Positions 63,301-64,000 of a stretch of 64,000 nucleotides of DNA are shown piece by piece. Each line of letters begins with the position of its first letter. Positions within the stretch are counted from its first letter, which is position 1. Under the pieces are notes generated by a model. The model had not been told where the DNA came from, ran no database searches, and saw only the letters and a list, made by a program, of their open reading frames with translations. This stretch comes from Trogon surrucura (taxonomy: Eukaryota > Chordata > Aves > Trogoniformes > Trogonidae), in contig CM036633.1 in assembly GCA_020746105.1 (NCBI GenBank), forward strand, positions 13,252,501 to 13,316,500. The letters run 5' to 3'. Position numbers and translations under genes: made by a program.

Positions 63301-63344
63301 ACAAAGTCATTTCTTTCCGCCAGTCGCCTTGTGACTCCTTCCGT
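45238..63344 (-). CDS. TRPC4AP: TRPC4-associated protein (TRUSS), C-terminal 14 exons
   Basis: TRPC4AP is a helical-repeat scaffold. It acts as a substrate receptor (DCAF-like) for DDB1-CUL4 ubiquitin ligase, including for MYC and C-terminal degrons, and links TNF receptor 1 and TRPC4 signalling. Fourteen minus-strand exons, in transcript order: 63216-63344, 61934-62135, 59447-59635, 57421-57563, 53614-53745, 52880-52938, 50676-50777, 49293-49376, 48863-48953, 48372-48512, 46763-46871, 46439-46551, 46017-46223 and 45238-45375. They total 1839 nt, 612 codons plus stop, with every phase matching. The human protein is 797 residues, so about 185 N-terminal residues lie beyond the right edge. The whole stretch aligns by eye with human TRPC4AP; no frame breaks. 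It converges on MYH7B as in mammals. Confidence 0.96.
45672..45800 (-). mobile_element. CR1 fragment with internal deletion
   Basis: Inverted CR1 of a different subfamily. It has ACAGAATCACAGAACTGTTG, GAGGCTGGAAGTCCAGCCC, then AGCGCCACATCCAGCC and TTAAACACCTCCAGGGACAG. Part of the usual consensus after GGAAG is missing. It lies in the last TRPC4AP intron. Confidence 0.75.
46017..46223 (-). CDS. TRPC4AP: TRPC4AP exon (window exon 13)
   Basis: 207 bp. Encodes [40 protein letters not shown] and [10 protein letters not shown], phase 0. Confidence 0.96.
46439..46551 (-). CDS. TRPC4AP: TRPC4AP exon (window exon 12)
   Basis: 113 bp. Encodes [20 protein letters not shown] and [17 protein letters not shown]; restores phase 0. 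Confidence 0.95.
46763..46871 (-). CDS. TRPC4AP: TRPC4AP exon (window exon 11)
   Basis: 109 bp. Encodes [20 protein letters not shown] and [16 protein letters not shown]. Donor GTAAAA is preceded by a T/A homopolymer context; ends in phase 1. Confidence 0.94.
48372..48512 (-). CDS. TRPC4AP: TRPC4AP exon (window exon 10)
   Basis: 141 bp, phase 0. Encodes [40 protein letters not shown] and YINTDEK. Confidence 0.96.
48863..48953 (-). CDS. TRPC4AP: TRPC4AP exon (window exon 9)
   Basis: 91 bp. Encodes [20 protein letters not shown] and [10 protein letters not shown]; restores phase 0. Confidence 0.96.
49293..49376 (-). CDS. TRPC4AP: TRPC4AP exon (window exon 8)
   Basis: 84 bp. Encodes [20 protein letters not shown] and EPTESSF; ends in phase 2. 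Confidence 0.94.
50676..50777 (-). CDS. TRPC4AP: TRPC4AP exon (window exon 7)
   Basis: 102 bp. Encodes [20 protein letters not shown] and [13 protein letters not shown]; ends in phase 2. Confidence 0.95.
52880..52938 (-). CDS. TRPC4AP: TRPC4AP exon (window exon 6)
   Basis: 59 bp. Encodes [19 protein letters not shown]; ends in phase 2. Confidence 0.94.
53614..53745 (-). CDS. TRPC4AP: TRPC4AP exon (window exon 5)
   Basis: 132 bp, phase 0. Encodes [40 protein letters not shown] and DCSP. Confidence 0.96.
53746..57420 (-). other. Long TRPC4AP intron, no other feature
   Basis: A 3.7 kb intron between window exons 4 and 5. Moderately AT-rich, no repeat or RNA gene recognised; open reading frames here lack family similarity or splice support. 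Confidence 0.5.
57421..57563 (-). CDS. TRPC4AP: TRPC4AP exon (window exon 4)
   Basis: 143 bp. Begins in a low-complexity linker ([14 protein letters not shown]), then conserved [20 protein letters not shown] and [12 protein letters not shown]. The linker appears shorter than the mammalian one, as I recall it. Confidence 0.94.
58338..58636 (-). mobile_element. CR1 LINE, 3' end fragment
   Basis: About 300 bp on the minus strand within a TRPC4AP intron. It carries the reverse-transcriptase tail relic ([16 protein letters not shown]) and the CATTCTGTG-type terminus. It is nearly identical to 4660-4963 except for small gaps, hence the same subfamily. It is in the same orientation as the host gene. 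Confidence 0.92.
59447..59635 (-). CDS. TRPC4AP: TRPC4AP exon (window exon 3)
   Basis: 189 bp. Encodes [40 protein letters not shown], then [16 protein letters not shown]. Ends in phase 1, donor GTATCT. Confidence 0.95.
59714..59788. repeat. Imperfect tandem duplication, about 41 bp period
   Basis: GGTACCAAAACATCTGCATT and GGTACCAAAACATCTCCATT, each followed by AGTAATACAGAG, lie 41 bp apart in a TRPC4AP intron. Confidence 0.8.
60650..60901 (+). mobile_element. CR1 LINE, 3' end fragment (plus orientation)
   Basis: Plus-strand CR1 3' end with GGAGAAGTTTCTTCACTGTG, GTGACAGAGCCCTGGAACAG, then TTTTGAGGTCCCTTCCAACT and CATTCTGTG. It is antisense to TRPC4AP. Unlike the other copies it is in forward orientation and only about 250 bp. 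Confidence 0.9.
61934..62135 (-). CDS. TRPC4AP: TRPC4AP exon (window exon 2)
   Basis: 202 bp. Encodes [38 protein letters not shown], and [20 protein letters not shown]. Ends in phase 1. Confidence 0.95.
63216..63344 (-). CDS. TRPC4AP: TRPC4AP exon (window exon 1)
   Basis: 129 bp, phase 0 both ends. Encodes [20 protein letters not shown], then [13 protein letters not shown]. Acceptor GTTTCTAG, donor GTCAGT. It is the most N-terminal TRPC4AP exon recognisable before the right edge. Confidence 0.94.
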
Positions 63345-64000
63345 CTAGAAACAGCAAAACGCACACCCAGACCCGGTCAGAGCCCGCCCAGAGCAGCTCT
63401 ATGTTACAGGCACACGCAGGACAGTTTTACAGAGGACGTGTTATCAAACCGGCTATTCCTGAAACTGGGAGACATTGTGTTTACAGCAATCAAAACTAAA
63501 CCCAGCCCTCGTCTGAAGTTAATATGATGCTTGCAAAAACTGCAGGGGCCAGGATGAGAGGCTTCATCTCAAGGCAGTTGTTTACTTGCCTGAACCAAAA
63601 GTAAACACTGCGTGCCTGGAAATACATCAGCCAGGCTTGTCTCTGGTTTCCCACACAAACTGCAACCAGCTCCGTTTGACGGAGTCCCCACGTTCCTCCT
63701 GAGCTATCAGCACCACTCTCAGCTGGGCAGTGTCTGAGCAGCCAGAACCAAGCACTGGCCTTAACAAACGCAGCGACGAACCCAAAAGTCACGCTAAAGC
63801 ACAAACTTGGGTTCATCATCGAGCTCATTAAGGGCAGCTTTCGTGCTCTGATCATTAAAGAGAGCTTTCACGCTCTGATCTTTGCTGAGATCACAGTCAG
63901 CCTTCTCTGGAATTAATGTAACTTAAAACTACATCCTTAGCACTTGCAAATCCACCTACTATATGGGACTGACGTACTCCCAGCACTCGCAGAACAAGAC
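63345..64000 (-). other. TRPC4AP intron to window edge
   Basis: No further TRPC4AP exon is recognisable. The N-terminal exons are expected beyond base 64000. Confidence 0.6.

Overview
This 64 kb window is vertebrate nuclear DNA, almost certainly from a bird. The genes are split into short exons with GT-AG introns. The dispersed repeats are CR1 LINE 3' ends carrying the ATTCTGTG-type tail. An intronic microRNA has the miR-499 form I recall from chicken. The gene order GSS (-), MYH7B (+), TRPC4AP (-) is that of human chromosome 20q11. I cannot name the species.

Layout. (1) 839-3869, minus: the first five coding exons of GSS (glutathione synthetase, about residues 1-202); the rest lies left of base 1. 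A CpG island with CCAAT and CRE-like sites (about 3.5-4.55 kb) is its promoter. (2) About 4.6-14.2 kb: no gene I can support. It holds a young and an old CR1 fragment, two near-identical 178 bp direct repeats 3.3 kb apart, and several clusters of muscle-type binding motifs. (3) 14.2-42.2 kb, plus: a complete MYH7B gene (slow/ancient sarcomeric myosin heavy chain). I resolved 42 coding exons. They add up to 1941 codons plus stop once two apparent extra bases in coding exon 2 are discounted. mir-499 lies in the intron after coding exon 18. (4) 42.6-64 kb, minus: the last 14 coding exons of TRPC4AP (about 612 C-terminal residues), converging tail-to-tail with MYH7B; its N-terminal exons lie to the right.

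GSS makes glutathione. MYH7B is a muscle motor whose transcript also carries a muscle microRNA. TRPC4AP is a ubiquitin-ligase substrate receptor and signalling scaffold. They are neighbours through conserved synteny and not members of one pathway.

The most striking observation is in MYH7B coding exon 2. It is immediately preceded by a pentanucleotide (CCTTT)n tract of nearly 190 bp and has two single-G insertions in the same local context (GTGGAAA read as GTGGGAAA). As written, these truncate the protein near residue 71 in an otherwise intact gene. Assembly error beside a repeat is the likeliest explanation, but this is testable. Other points of interest are the mir-499 hairpin, a frame-neutral 24 bp loop-1 micro-exon, a last coding exon with only two codons before the stop, a TATA-containing element inside an early MYH7B intron, and an NRF2-type motif just inside GSS. 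I found no previously undescribed system that I could defend.
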